A stretch of 64,000 nucleotides of DNA from Rhabdothermincola salaria (GTDB lineage: Bacteria > Actinomycetota > Acidimicrobiia > Acidimicrobiales > Acidimicrobilacustridaceae): positions 1 through 64,000 of the forward strand of contig NZ_JAJQXW010000001.1 of the NCBI RefSeq assembly GCF_021246445.1. The letters run 5' to 3'. Shown piece after piece: positions 41,115 to 51,517 of the stretch. The notes beneath the pieces were generated by a model. It worked only from the letters and a program-made list of their open reading frames with translations, did not search any database and was not told the DNA's origin. The translations under genes and the position numbers were made by a program. How positions within the stretch are numbered: the first letter of the stretch is position 1; each line of letters opens with the position of its first letter.

Positions 41115-41591
41115 ATGAGCGATGACACCCCGAACGCCCAGACCGTGCTCGACGGGCCCGACGCGGTGAGGGCCGCGGTGGGCACCCACCTCGGCCACAG
41201 CGACTGGCTCGAGGTCGACCAGGAGCGCGTGAACCTGTTCGCCGACGCCACCGGCGACCACCAGTGGATCCACGTCGATCCGGAGAAGGCGAAGGACGGC
41301 CCCTTCGGCGGTCCCATTGCCCACGGCTACCTCACCCTTTCGCTGTCCAACCTCTTCCTGCCCCAGATCATCGAGACCAAGGGCTTCTCGGCCGGGGTGA
41401 ACTACGGCGCCGACAAGGTGCGGTTCATCTCCCCGGTCAAGGTGGGCGACCGCATCCGCGGGGGTGCCGAGCTGGTCGAGGTCACCGACGTGAAGGGCGG
41501 CATCCAGACCCTGGTGCGCATCACCATCGAGATCGAGGGCGGCGCCAAGCCGGCGTGCGTCATCGACTCGCTCAGCCGCTGGCTGTCCTGA
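41115..41591 (+). CDS. MaoC-like (R)-specific enoyl-CoA hydratase
   Basis: 158 residues, a single hot-dog domain. The hydratase-2 motif is FADATGDHQWIHVDPE followed by GGPIAHGYLTLSL, which supplies the catalytic Asp and His. It can hydrate short or medium enoyl-CoAs. ATG at 41115 has GAGAGG upstream. Its place behind ipdC suggests use in the late part of steroid breakdown or in removing the methyl-branched product. Confidence 0.86.
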   Translation: MSDDTPNAQTVLDGPDAVRAAVGTHLGHSDWLEVDQERVNLFADATGDHQWIHVDPEKAKDGPFGGPIAHGYLTLSLSNLFLPQIIETKGFSAGVNYGADKVRFISPVKVGDRIRGGAELVEVTDVKGGIQTLVRITIEIEGGAKPACVIDSLSRWLS

Positions 41592-41661
41592 ACCGGCGCC
41601 GCCGAGCGGTGGCCCCGCCTACGCTCACGATGTCCATCGCACGTCAGCGCAGGGGGAGAAC

Positions 41662-42819
41662 GTGACCAATCCGATCGGGCCGCTCACCGGAGCCGACGAG
41701 TGGTTCAGCCACCAGATCGTCGACACCTTCGCCGCGGTCGGCACCAGCGACCCGGCATGGACCGAGAAGGTCTGTGCCATGGCCGCGGCCACCGACGGGA
41801 GCCTGCAGCTGGGCTTCGGTCTGGGCAAGTACACCAACCGCAACGTCATGGACTGCTACGCCGGGATCTCTCGTGGCGTCGAGCAGATCACGGTGCGGGC
41901 CAGTCGCCGCCTGGCCGACGACGCCGAGCTCATCGGCGCCGGCCCGGTGCGCTACGAGATCGTGGAGCCCCTGCGCCAGATCCGCTTCGTGCTCGAGGCC
42001 AACGACACCCAGCCCATCGCCTTCGACTGGCTGTTCACCGCCGAGCTGCCCGCCACCCTCGAGGACCGCACCCACACCCGCCAGGGCTACCGCGTGTCGG
42101 CCGACCTCGTGCGCTACCACCAGATCGGCACCTGTTCGGGATGGGTGGAGGTCGACGGCGAGCGCACCGAGCTCGACCCCGACTCCTGGGTGTCGACCCG
42201 CGACCACTCGTGGGGGGTGCGCTACGACATCGGGGAGCCGGCCACCGACCTCGAGCCGACGCGCGGCCTCGAGGGCGGCACGTTCCAGTTCGTCTGGAGC
42301 CCCATCCTCATGGAACGGCCCGACGGCACCCGCTACGGGTTGTTCCTCAACGTGTCCAAGATGGCCTTCCCCGGGTTCGAGCAGAAGACCACGATGGCCA
42401 TGGTGGAGCACCCCGACGGCCGCATCGAGCGCATCGTCGACCTCGAACCCGAGCTCGCCTACGACCCCACCAACCGCCGCCTGCGCGGCGGCACGCTGCA
42501 CGCCACGCTCGAGGACGGCTCCGCCCGGGCGCTGCAGGTGGAGGTGGTCTCCGACACCGGCTTCCACCTCGGTGCCGGCCTGTACTTCGGCTTCGCCGGG
42601 CACCACCACGGCGAGTGGCGAGGACCGCTCAACGTGGAGGGTGAGCGCATCGACGACTGCACCACCGCCGAGAACGCCCGACGCCTGCACCAGATCCGCG
42701 ACACCGTGGTGCGCGTCACCGACCCCGTCGGTGGCGGGGTGGGCTACGGCAACATGCAGCCCATCGTCACCGGGGCGTTCCCCGACCTGGGCCTCGACGC
42801 CGACTCCTCGTTCATCTGA
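41662..42819 (+). CDS. Conserved protein of unknown function with a DHSWG motif
   Basis: 385 residues, no signal peptide, few hydrophobic runs, rich in β-strand-like sequence. The RDHSWGVR motif near residue 190 and a second HHHGEWRG motif near 315 recall the lipocalin-like AttH/CrtC-type folds found in steroid and carotenoid isomerases or hydratases. That assignment is tentative. GTG at 41662 follows GGGGGAG. It lies behind the ipd operon on the same strand, so it may act on a steroid-derived compound. Confidence 0.68.
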   Translation: MTNPIGPLTGADEWFSHQIVDTFAAVGTSDPAWTEKVCAMAAATDGSLQLGFGLGKYTNRNVMDCYAGISRGVEQITVRASRRLADDAELIGAGPVRYEIVEPLRQIRFVLEANDTQPIAFDWLFTAELPATLEDRTHTRQGYRVSADLVRYHQIGTCSGWVEVDGERTELDPDSWVSTRDHSWGVRYDIGEPATDLEPTRGLEGGTFQFVWSPILMERPDGTRYGLFLNVSKMAFPGFEQKTTMAMVEHPDGRIERIVDLEPELAYDPTNRRLRGGTLHATLEDGSARALQVEVVSDTGFHLGAGLYFGFAGHHHGEWRGPLNVEGERIDDCTTAENARRLHQIRDTVVRVTDPVGGGVGYGNMQPIVTGAFPDLGLDADSSFI

Positions 42820-42843
42820 GCTGAGCAGCGTCGAGCCCGCGGA

Positions 42844-43245
42844 TCAGCTGTCGGGGACGAAGTAGGGGTTGAGCTCCACGGCGGTCGGCTGCTCGAAGAA
42901 GGCCCGCACGGACACGACCTTGCCGTCGTCGCGGACCTTCCAGATCTCGATGCTGTCGACCACGGCCTCGTCGCCGTGGACGACGCCCTGGTTGCGCATC
43001 AGCACCACGGCCTCGTCGCCACCGGTGACGATGCGCTGGGGGTGCAGGGTCCACACCCGACCCTCGGTGTAGGAGTTGTCCCACGAACCCTCGGCCGCCG
43101 TGCGTCCGGGCTTGGGCGCCTTGCCCACCGGGTCCTCGAACACGATCTCGTCGGCGAACAGCTCCAGCCAGCGCTCGCGGTCGCGTGCGTTCCAGCGGGC
43201 GGCGTGTTCCTCGATGGCGCGTCGCGCCGGATGGGGGGTGCTCAT
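42844..43245 (-). CDS. NTF2-like/SnoaL-type small protein
   Basis: 133 residues. WNARDRERWLELFADEIVFEDPVG and a later VRAFFEQPT fit the cone-shaped NTF2-like fold used by ketosteroid isomerase, SnoaL and related enzymes. The catalytic Tyr and Asp of ketosteroid isomerase cannot be placed with confidence, so activity is unknown. ATG at 43245, divergent from leuA; convergent with the unknown protein behind the ipd operon. Confidence 0.78.
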   Translation of the reverse strand: MSTPHPARRAIEEHAARWNARDRERWLELFADEIVFEDPVGKAPKPGRTAAEGSWDNSYTEGRVWTLHPQRIVTGGDEAVVLMRNQGVVHGDEAVVDSIEIWKVRDDGKVVSVRAFFEQPTAVELNPYFVPDS

Positions 43246-43277
43246 GTGCAGGTTGTAGCCGATCTGCGGCGGTGTGC

Positions 43278-43352
43278 TTGACAGTTCCACGATCGGGCGG
43301 TCAAGGTGGTCGCCGTGCCGATCACCTCTCGCACCCTCCTCCTTCTCGTCTA

Positions 43353-43353
<1 letters not shown>
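43278..43353 (+). other. leuL: leuA leader: -35-like hexamer and leucine-rich leader peptide (43315-43353)
   Basis: TTGACA at 43278-43283 is a perfect -35 hexamer; no clear -10 follows. A ribosome site AAGGTGG precedes a GTG at 43315, which opens a 12-codon peptide, MPITSRTLLLLV, ending TAG at 43351. Four Leu codons in a row (43336-43347) are what leucine-sensing attenuation needs. It is too short for routine gene calling. Leader peptides before leuA are known in actinobacteria. Confidence 0.8.
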
Positions 43354-45189
<1,836 letters not shown>

Positions 45190-45355
45190 GGGAGCGGACG
45201 AGACCTCTCGGGCACCGCCGGCCGGGGGCGATCGCCACCTGGGTGCGCGCTGCACGAGGCCGAACGACGCCACCCCTGTCGTGGGGCAACCCTGACGAAC
45301 CAAGAGGCTTCTGGCAATCCCCCGATGCCGTGTGGTGGTCCGGACCAGGCTGTGG

Positions 45356-46603
45356 TCAGGCGATGACGCCTTCGTCGCGCAGGCGGGCGATGGCGTCGGC
45401 GTCGAGGCCCAGCTCGCTCGCCAGCACCTCGTCGGTGTGCTCGCCCAGCCACGGCATGCGCGTCTCGGGACCGTCGGGCATCTTCGACATCTTGATGGGG
45501 TTGCCCGGGGTGAGCACCGGGTCGCCGCCCTCGGGGCGGGGGATCTCGACCACCATGTTGCGGGCGGCCAGGTGGGGATCGTCGATCACCTGGGGCGGGG
45601 TGAGGCACGGTCCGGCGGCCACGCCGGCCTCGGCCAGGGCGAAGCAGGCCTCGACGTTGGTCTTGTCGGCGGCCCAGGCGGCGAGGCCCGGCCGGATGAT
45701 GTCGTCCATGTGGTCACGCCACCCCTGCCGGGTGGCCAGGCGCTCGTCGGTGGTCCACTCGGGCTGGCCCACCAGCTCGGCCAGGCGGGCGAACTCGTGC
45801 TCACGGCCCACTTGGACGATGAACCACCCGTTGGACGCCTCGAAGCCGTCGAGGATCATGGGCAGGCCCTGTCCGGGCTTCGGCCAGGCGCCCATGGACC
45901 AGAAGTTCACGACGATGTCGGTCATGGCGACCATGGAGTCGAACATGGCCACGTCGACGTACTGGCCCTGACCGGTGACGTCGCGGTGGCGCAGGGCGGC
46001 GAGCAGGCCGATGGTGGCGAACAGGGCGGTGCCGATGTCGCCCAGCGCCCCGACCGGCGACGCCATGGGGGGCTGGCCGGGGGGCCGCTTGTAGTCGTAG
46101 ATGCCCGACATGGCCTCGGCGATGGCGGCGTAGGCGGGCCAACCGTCGTACGGGGTGGGCGTGGTGTTGCCGAAGCCCGAGACCGACACGTACACCACCT
46201 CCGGGTGCACGGCGGCCACGTCGTCGTAGCCGAGGCCCATCCGGGCCAGGGCGCCGCCCTTGAAGTTCTCGGCCACGATGTCGAACCGAGGGATCAGGTC
46301 CAACACCAGCTGGCGCCCGGCATCGCTCTTGAGGTCGACGCAGATCGACCGCTTGTTGAGGTTGTTGCGCAGGAAGGTGGCGCCGACGGTGCGGCCCTCG
46401 GGGTCGGTGACCGAGGGCTGTGAGCCACGACCGAGGTCGCCGCCCTTCACGCTCTCGATCTTGACCACCTCGGCACCGAGGCGGGTGAGCAGCTGGGTGG
46501 CGTAGGGCAGGGCCTGCATCTGCTCGAGGGCCAACACCCGCACGCCCTCGAGGGGGCGTCCGAAGGGGAGGGCGTCGGGGTTGCCGGTGTCTCCGAGTTG
46601 CAT
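45356..46603 (-). CDS. CaiB/BaiF family III CoA-transferase
   Basis: 415 residues. LEGVRVLALEQMQALPYATQ, LGAEVVKIE and a catalytic Asp at about 189 (GALGDIGTALFATIGLLAAL), as expected for formyl-CoA-transferase-type enzymes. It moves CoA between acids; the pair of acids is unknown. Its intact Asp contrasts with the CoA-transferase-like protein at 27699. Followed by 166 bases without a gene before leuA; nearest minus gene upstream is the molybdopterin enzyme, ten bases away. Confidence 0.88.
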   Translation of the reverse strand: MQLGDTGNPDALPFGRPLEGVRVLALEQMQALPYATQLLTRLGAEVVKIESVKGGDLGRGSQPSVTDPEGRTVGATFLRNNLNKRSICVDLKSDAGRQLVLDLIPRFDIVAENFKGGALARMGLGYDDVAAVHPEVVYVSVSGFGNTTPTPYDGWPAYAAIAEAMSGIYDYKRPPGQPPMASPVGALGDIGTALFATIGLLAALRHRDVTGQGQYVDVAMFDSMVAMTDIVVNFWSMGAWPKPGQGLPMILDGFEASNGWFIVQVGREHEFARLAELVGQPEWTTDERLATRQGWRDHMDDIIRPGLAAWAADKTNVEACFALAEAGVAAGPCLTPPQVIDDPHLAARNMVVEIPRPEGGDPVLTPGNPIKMSKMPDGPETRMPWLGEHTDEVLASELGLDADAIARLRDEGVIA

Positions 46604-46613
46604 GGCGCCGACC

Positions 46614-48716
46614 CTACCGGGCCGTCGAAGAGGCCAAGAGAGCCACGTCGACGGGGATCCCGGTGAGGTGCGACATGGTGCTGACCGGATCGAAGGTGCC
46701 GGGCCCGACGGGGGAGAGGACGTTGACGTTCACCCCCGGATGGCGCCGAGCCACGGCCATGCCCGTGGTGCCGGCGTTGCCGAAGCCATGGGTCATGGCC
46801 ACCACGCCGGGTCGGAGGGTGGGGTCGATCCGGGCGAACGCCTCGACGGCGCCGTAGCGGTTGGAGACCCGGACCTCGGACCCCTCGGCGATCGAGAGCC
46901 GCTCGGCATCGACGGGGCTCAGGTACAAGGGGTTGTCGCCGGCCGTCTGCTTCAGACGGGCCACGTTCTGCATCGCCGAGTTGATGGTGTGGGAGGTGCG
47001 CCGGGTGATCAACTTGAGCTGCCCGGGCGGTTCGGCGGCCAGCTCCTCGAACTGCTCCGCCGCCCGCAGCCGGGCGGGCTCGAGCATGGCGGGTGCGCCC
47101 TCGAGCGTGCCGTGGGGGGTCATGGTGTCGAGGAACGACCCGACCGGGGCCGGCGGGAGGAGGGCCACGCCCGCGTCGGAGGTCCGCAGCGCTTCCATGG
47201 CCAGGCCGTGCTCGCCCAGCGGACCGTCGTAGAGCATCGACAACATGTCGCTCTCGGGGTCGAAGATGGGCGGGTGGCCGAGGCGATCGCTCAGCGCGGC
47301 GAAGACGTCGCGCTCGGTGCGCCGCTCGCCGGCGGGGGCCACGACGGGGGCGGTCCACTGGACGTAGGGCACCGGCTGGGTGCCCTGCACGAAGGTGTTG
47401 AGGTCCTCGCGCTCGAACCAGTCGGCGGCCGGGAGCACGTAGTCGGCCATCTCCCCGGTGGCGTTGCGGTAGTAGTCGATCGTGACCAGCAGGTCGAGGT
47501 CGGCCAGGGCCGTCGCCAGGTCGTCGCCCCCGCCGATGCTGAGCACTGGGTTCCCGGCGAGCACGATCAGCGCCCGGATGGGCTGGTCGGGATCGCGCAA
47601 CATGTCGCCGAGCAGTGCCCCGGGTTGGCCGCCGGCAGTGGTCCGATAGGTGCCCCACGGCGAGTCGACGAAGCCCTCCGGGCCCGTGTCGCTCGACCGG
47701 GGGGCCGGAGCCGTGCCCCGGGAGGTCCCCACGTTGCCGCCGCGCCGGTCGAAGTTGCCGGTGAGCAGGACCAGCATCTGCATGAGCCAGTAGGCGAGCG
47801 CCCCCTGCCGTCCCATGTTCACCCCGGTGGACATGTGGGCCGAGGCCGTGGGAGCGGCGGCGAAGTCACGAGCGAGACCGATGATCGTGTCGGCGTCGAG
47901 CCCCACGACCTCCGCCACCCGCTCCGGCGGGAAACGGCCCACGAAGCGGCGAAGGCTGTCGAGCTCGGTGAGCCGGGCGGCGCCCGCCTCGTCGAAGCCG
48001 ACCGTGCGATCGATCTCGCACAGCATGGCGGCCAGCAGGTACACGTCCGTGTCGGGCTTCACCTGGAAGGTCTGGCCGACGTTGGGTTCGGCGTGGCGGG
48101 GGTCGACGAAGCGCACCACGCCGCCGCGCTCCTCGATGGCGGCCAGCCGACCGACGGGGTCGGGCATCGACAGGAACGAGCTCTTGGAGATGCGGGGGTT
48201 GGTGCCGAAGGCCAGCAGGTGGTCGGTGTGGTCGACGTCGGGGATGAGGTGGACCTGGGCCGACCCCCACAGCATCTCGCCGACGGCGAACTTGTTGGCG
48301 CAGTCCTGGGGTCCGGCGCTGAACAGCCGGTCGGAGCCGACCTGCAAAAGGAACAGGCCGGCGGCCGGGCCGGCGGTGGCGTTGAACGCCGTGGGGTTCC
48401 CGAGGTACAGGGCAACCGCCGACGGGCCGTGCTCGTCGATGATGGCGGCCAGGCGGGCGGCGATGTCGTCGAGGGCGTCGTCCCACTCGACCTCGGTGCG
48501 CGTGCCGTCGGTCCGGCGGCGCTGGGGTCGGTCGACGCGGTCGGGATCGTGGTGGATCTCCTTGGCCAGCAGTCCCTTGTTGCACGCGAAGCCGGCGGTG
48601 ATCGGGTGGTCGTGGTCCGGGCGGAGTCGGTCGATGCGGCCGTCGGCATCGAGCTCGGCCACCAGTCCACAGCCGACCTCGCAGAGCCGGCAGTAGGTGC
48701 GCCGGGTGGTGCTCAC
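46614..48716 (-). CDS. Molybdopterin oxidoreductase with N-terminal [4Fe-4S] site
   Basis: 700 residues. Cys9, Cys12, Cys16 and Cys45 form the [4Fe-4S] motif of the DMSO-reductase family; later text GNPTAFNATAGPAAG, TNPRISKSS, DPRHAE, and TGNFDRRGGNVG is typical of bis-MGD binding. The C-terminal part has the molydopterin-dinucleotide fold (NRYGAVEAFARID). No signal peptide, so cytoplasmic. The GTG at 48716 overlaps the LLM gene stop as GTGA. Substrate unknown; no small Fe-S or membrane subunit is adjacent. Confidence 0.86.
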   Translation of the reverse strand: MSTTRRTYCRLCEVGCGLVAELDADGRIDRLRPDHDHPITAGFACNKGLLAKEIHHDPDRVDRPQRRRTDGTRTEVEWDDALDDIAARLAAIIDEHGPSAVALYLGNPTAFNATAGPAAGLFLLQVGSDRLFSAGPQDCANKFAVGEMLWGSAQVHLIPDVDHTDHLLAFGTNPRISKSSFLSMPDPVGRLAAIEERGGVVRFVDPRHAEPNVGQTFQVKPDTDVYLLAAMLCEIDRTVGFDEAGAARLTELDSLRRFVGRFPPERVAEVVGLDADTIIGLARDFAAAPTASAHMSTGVNMGRQGALAYWLMQMLVLLTGNFDRRGGNVGTSRGTAPAPRSSDTGPEGFVDSPWGTYRTTAGGQPGALLGDMLRDPDQPIRALIVLAGNPVLSIGGGDDLATALADLDLLVTIDYYRNATGEMADYVLPAADWFEREDLNTFVQGTQPVPYVQWTAPVVAPAGERRTERDVFAALSDRLGHPPIFDPESDMLSMLYDGPLGEHGLAMEALRTSDAGVALLPPAPVGSFLDTMTPHGTLEGAPAMLEPARLRAAEQFEELAAEPPGQLKLITRRTSHTINSAMQNVARLKQTAGDNPLYLSPVDAERLSIAEGSEVRVSNRYGAVEAFARIDPTLRPGVVAMTHGFGNAGTTGMAVARRHPGVNVNVLSPVGPGTFDPVSTMSHLTGIPVDVALLASSTAR

Positions 48717-49765
48717 GAGCGGGTGGCGCGGTACTCGGCGACGATGGGCGCCAGCTCGGCGGGCGTGGCCCCGTGCATGATCACGCCGTCGCAGCCCAGG
48801 TCGAACTGGTTGCGGATGGCGGCCACGCACTCGGCCGGCGAGCCGGTGGCGCTGGGGGCCAGCCACTCGTCGGGGATGAGCGTGGCCACGTGCTGGAGCT
48901 GCTCGTCGGTGGCCGAGATGTCGAGGCCGCGTACGCTCTGCACCACCTCGTCGGCGAGGAACCGCTCGAGCACGGCGGGATCCCAGTCGTTGGTGCCCAC
49001 CAGGAGGGCGCCGTACCCCTGCAGGTAGGTGCCCAGCCGGCCCACGAGCTTCATGCGCCGGGCGTCGGCGGGGATGTGGTCGCCGATGGTGGCGTAGCAG
49101 GACCACACCTTGACCTCGTCGGGGTCACGTCCGGCCTGCTCGGCGGCCTTCTTCACCGTCTGCACCGACCGCGCCGTGGTCTCGTCGGTGAAGAAGGTGT
49201 GCAGCACGACCTCGTCGAAGCAACGGCCGGCCAGCTCCAGGGTGTTCGGGCCGAACGCCACCATGCCCATGGGCAGGTGCTCGTCGAGCTCGGCGTCGAG
49301 GTGCAGCACCGGGAACGAGCCGGCGGGGCCCTCGTGGCCCATGATCACCTCGCCCCGGAAGAGCCGCCGCATCAGCCCGGCGAAGTCCTCCATCTGGGCC
49401 GTGGTGATGCGCCCGATGCCGAAGGCGTCCTGCATCATCGGGATGCCGCGACCAAGGCCCAGCACGAACCGTCCGCCGGTGAGGCTCTGCATGGTGCGGG
49501 CGTACCCGGCGGTGACCATCGGGTGGCGGGTGTTGTGGTTGGTGGCCGCGGTGGAGATGGCGATGCGCTGGCTCACCGCCCCCACGGCGCCCGAGAGGGT
49601 GGCCGCTTCCTTCTTGTTGTAGCGCTCGGAGATGAAGCAGTGCCCGAGGCCCATGGCCTCGGCGTCGATGACCTCGGCCACGAGGTCCCGCGAGGAGCGG
49701 GGTTGCCCGGCGAGCGTGTAGAAGCCCAGCTCGGGGAGGGTCTCGGGGGTGGGCTCGGGGGCCAT
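48713..49765 (-). CDS. LLM-class F420-dependent oxidoreductase (TIGR03857-like)
   Basis: 350 residues, luciferase-like barrel: LGHCFISERYNKKEAATLSG, STAATNHNTRHPMVTAGYART, GRFVLGLGRG. These are features of an actinobacterial F420-linked subgroup often found beside acyl-CoA genes. ATG at 49765. Coupled by overlap to the molybdopterin oxidoreductase, which suggests that the two enzymes act on the same substrate or electron path. Confidence 0.85.
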   Translation of the reverse strand: MAPEPTPETLPELGFYTLAGQPRSSRDLVAEVIDAEAMGLGHCFISERYNKKEAATLSGAVGAVSQRIAISTAATNHNTRHPMVTAGYARTMQSLTGGRFVLGLGRGIPMMQDAFGIGRITTAQMEDFAGLMRRLFRGEVIMGHEGPAGSFPVLHLDAELDEHLPMGMVAFGPNTLELAGRCFDEVVLHTFFTDETTARSVQTVKKAAEQAGRDPDEVKVWSCYATIGDHIPADARRMKLVGRLGTYLQGYGALLVGTNDWDPAVLERFLADEVVQSVRGLDISATDEQLQHVATLIPDEWLAPSATGSPAECVAAIRNQFDLGCDGVIMHGATPAELAPIVAEYRATRS

Positions 49766-49983
49766 CTGCGGCTCCTTGGTGGGTCGGGATCGCTCGATCG
49801 ATGGGGCAGACGGCCGGCCGGGACGGACGAGGACGGTCGCGACGGGCGCGAGCCGGGTGGCCCGTCCGTTCAGCGTCCCCCGAGAGGCGTTCTGATATTG
49901 GATCCTGGCACACCGGGCACGATCCGCGCCCGGAGCCGACTCGCCGAGCGCCGCGACCGACGACAGGCCTCGACGCGGCCCCG

Positions 49984-51219
49984 TCAGGCCTTGAAGCGAT
50001 AGGTGACCGGCATCCGCTTGGGGCCGTTCACCAGCACCGACGCCGTCTGTTCCACCGGGCCCGCGGCCTCGATTGACTCGAGTCGCCCGAGCAGCTCGCC
50101 GAACAGCGCCCGGATCTCCAAGCGGGCCAGGTGGGCACCCAGGCAGTAGTGGCGACCGAACCCGAAGCCCAGGTGCTTGTCGGCCTCGGGGTTGGTGACG
50201 TCGAACGTGAACGGGTCGGTGAAGACGCGCTCGTCTCGGTTGGCCGACTGGTAGGAGAGCAACAACCAGTCGCCCTCGGCGATCCGGTGGCCCGAGGCCA
50301 GCGTGTAGTCCTGCTGGGCGGTGCGCATGAAGTGCTTCACCGGGCTCACCCAGCGCACGATCTCGTCGGCCGCCCCGTCGACGAGCGACGGATCGGCCAG
50401 CAGCTTCTCGAGCTGCGCCGGGTGCTCGAGCAGGGCCTGCATGCCTCCGGCGACGGCGTTCGAGGTCGTGTCGTGGCCGGCGGTGGCCACGATCAGGTAG
50501 TAGCCGTAGGTGTCCATGTCCTCGAGCGGCTTGCCGTCGATCTCGCCGTTGGCGATCACGGTGGCGAGGTCGTTGGTGGGGTGCGCCCGCCGCTCGGCGT
50601 TCACCCCGGTGAACATGGCGATCACGTCCATGATCACCGCCATGGCCTGCTCGTCTTCTCCCACCCGCTCGAAGTCGGGGTCGCTGTCGGCGAAGAGCTC
50701 CTGGGTGAGGCGCAGCATCTTCGGGAACTGCTCCTCGGGCAGGCCGAGGATGTCGAGGATGACCCGCAGCGGGTAGTTCATGGCCACGTCGGTGGCGAAG
50801 TCGCAGGCCCCACCGCGGGCTGCCATCTCGTCGACGGAGCGGGTGGCCTGCAGGGCCACCTGGTCGGCGAGCTTCTTGACCTGCCCGGGCTTGAACCAGT
50901 CGTTCACCAGCGCCCGGTGGGCCCGGTGCTCCTCGCCGTCCATCTGGATGAGCGTGTTCACCGGGCTCTCCTTGCGCTCTTGCGTCGCCGGAGGGTCGGC
51001 CATCACGACCGGGGCCGGAGCGTTGGTGAAGACGTCCGAGTTCTTCTCCACCTCCATGACCTCGGGCAGGCCCAGCACCGCCCAGAAGGGGTGGCGGCCC
51101 AGCCCCTCGACCCGGTGGAGGGGGCCCTCGGCCCGTAGCTCGGTGGCGACGGCATGCCAGCGTTCGGGGTCGGCATAGGCCGCCGGGTCGATGAAGATGC
51201 GCCCTCGTTCGTCGCTCAC
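49984..51219 (-). CDS. Cytochrome P450
   Basis: 411 residues. I-helix ATAGHDTTS (245-253), E286-x-x-R289 in DEIVRW, and haem-binding GFGFGRHYCLGAHL with Cys359. Bacterial soluble class I P450. Actinobacterial relatives (CYP125, CYP142, CYP124 groups) hydroxylate steroids or terpenoids; the subfamily could not be fixed by eye. GTG at 51219 has GAGGAG five bases upstream; a GTG one codon earlier is also possible. It is divergent from the HMGS-like gene across a region with two hairpin repeats and operator site 7. Confidence 0.88.
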   Translation of the reverse strand: MSDERGRIFIDPAAYADPERWHAVATELRAEGPLHRVEGLGRHPFWAVLGLPEVMEVEKNSDVFTNAPAPVVMADPPATQERKESPVNTLIQMDGEEHRAHRALVNDWFKPGQVKKLADQVALQATRSVDEMAARGGACDFATDVAMNYPLRVILDILGLPEEQFPKMLRLTQELFADSDPDFERVGEDEQAMAVIMDVIAMFTGVNAERRAHPTNDLATVIANGEIDGKPLEDMDTYGYYLIVATAGHDTTSNAVAGGMQALLEHPAQLEKLLADPSLVDGAADEIVRWVSPVKHFMRTAQQDYTLASGHRIAEGDWLLLSYQSANRDERVFTDPFTFDVTNPEADKHLGFGFGRHYCLGAHLARLEIRALFGELLGRLESIEAAGPVEQTASVLVNGPKRMPVTYRFKA

Positions 51220-51340
51220 CACTTCTCCTCGTCGTCGTGCCCCGGCCGCCGCACGCGGCACCGTCGGGCCTGGTGGGTTCCGAGCCTTCCCCACCGCGGG
51301 CCGGGTGGTCCAGAGCCGAAGGTCCCCGCCCCCGCGTAGC

Positions 51341-51455
51341 TGTCGGGAGAGGGCGTCGACAGGTGGCGCCCTTTTCCTGACAGGTACGGGTGAGCGGGTG
51401 TTGTTGTCGGGAAAGGGCGTCGGCAGGTGGCGCCCTTTCGTGACAGGTACGGGTG
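51341..51455. repeat. Two ~52-bp hairpin-forming direct repeats
   Basis: Copy 1 is 51341-51392 and copy 2 is 51405-51455; they differ at only a few bases. Each holds an inner stem (AAAGGGCG / CGCCCTTT in copy 2; AGGGCG / CGCCCT in copy 1) around an 11-base loop, enclosed by TGTC / GACA, and ends GGTACGGGTG. They lie between the divergent P450 and HMGS-like genes. Role unknown: protein-binding sites, an RNA element in the P450 leader, or a mobile palindromic repeat. Confidence 0.8.
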
Positions 51456-51487
51456 GGGGGTTCTCGGCTTGCACGTCGTTTGTCGGA

Positions 51488-51504
51488 TCTGACGGACCCT
51501 CAGA
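51488..51504. promoter_or_regulatory. 17-bp palindromic operator, site 7
   Basis: TCTGACGGACCCTCAGA, one base from consensus in the right arm. It abuts a TANNNT box (TAGGGT, 51505-51510) seven bases before the ATG at 51518, so it fills the promoter spacer of the downstream gene. Confidence 0.75.
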
Positions 51505-51517
51505 TAGGGTCCGCGGC

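Noticed and set aside
46581-49028. 815-residue plus-strand frame opposite the molybdopterin gene
   Set aside because: Shadow frame without any family motif; the opposite strand encodes a clear DMSO-reductase-family protein.
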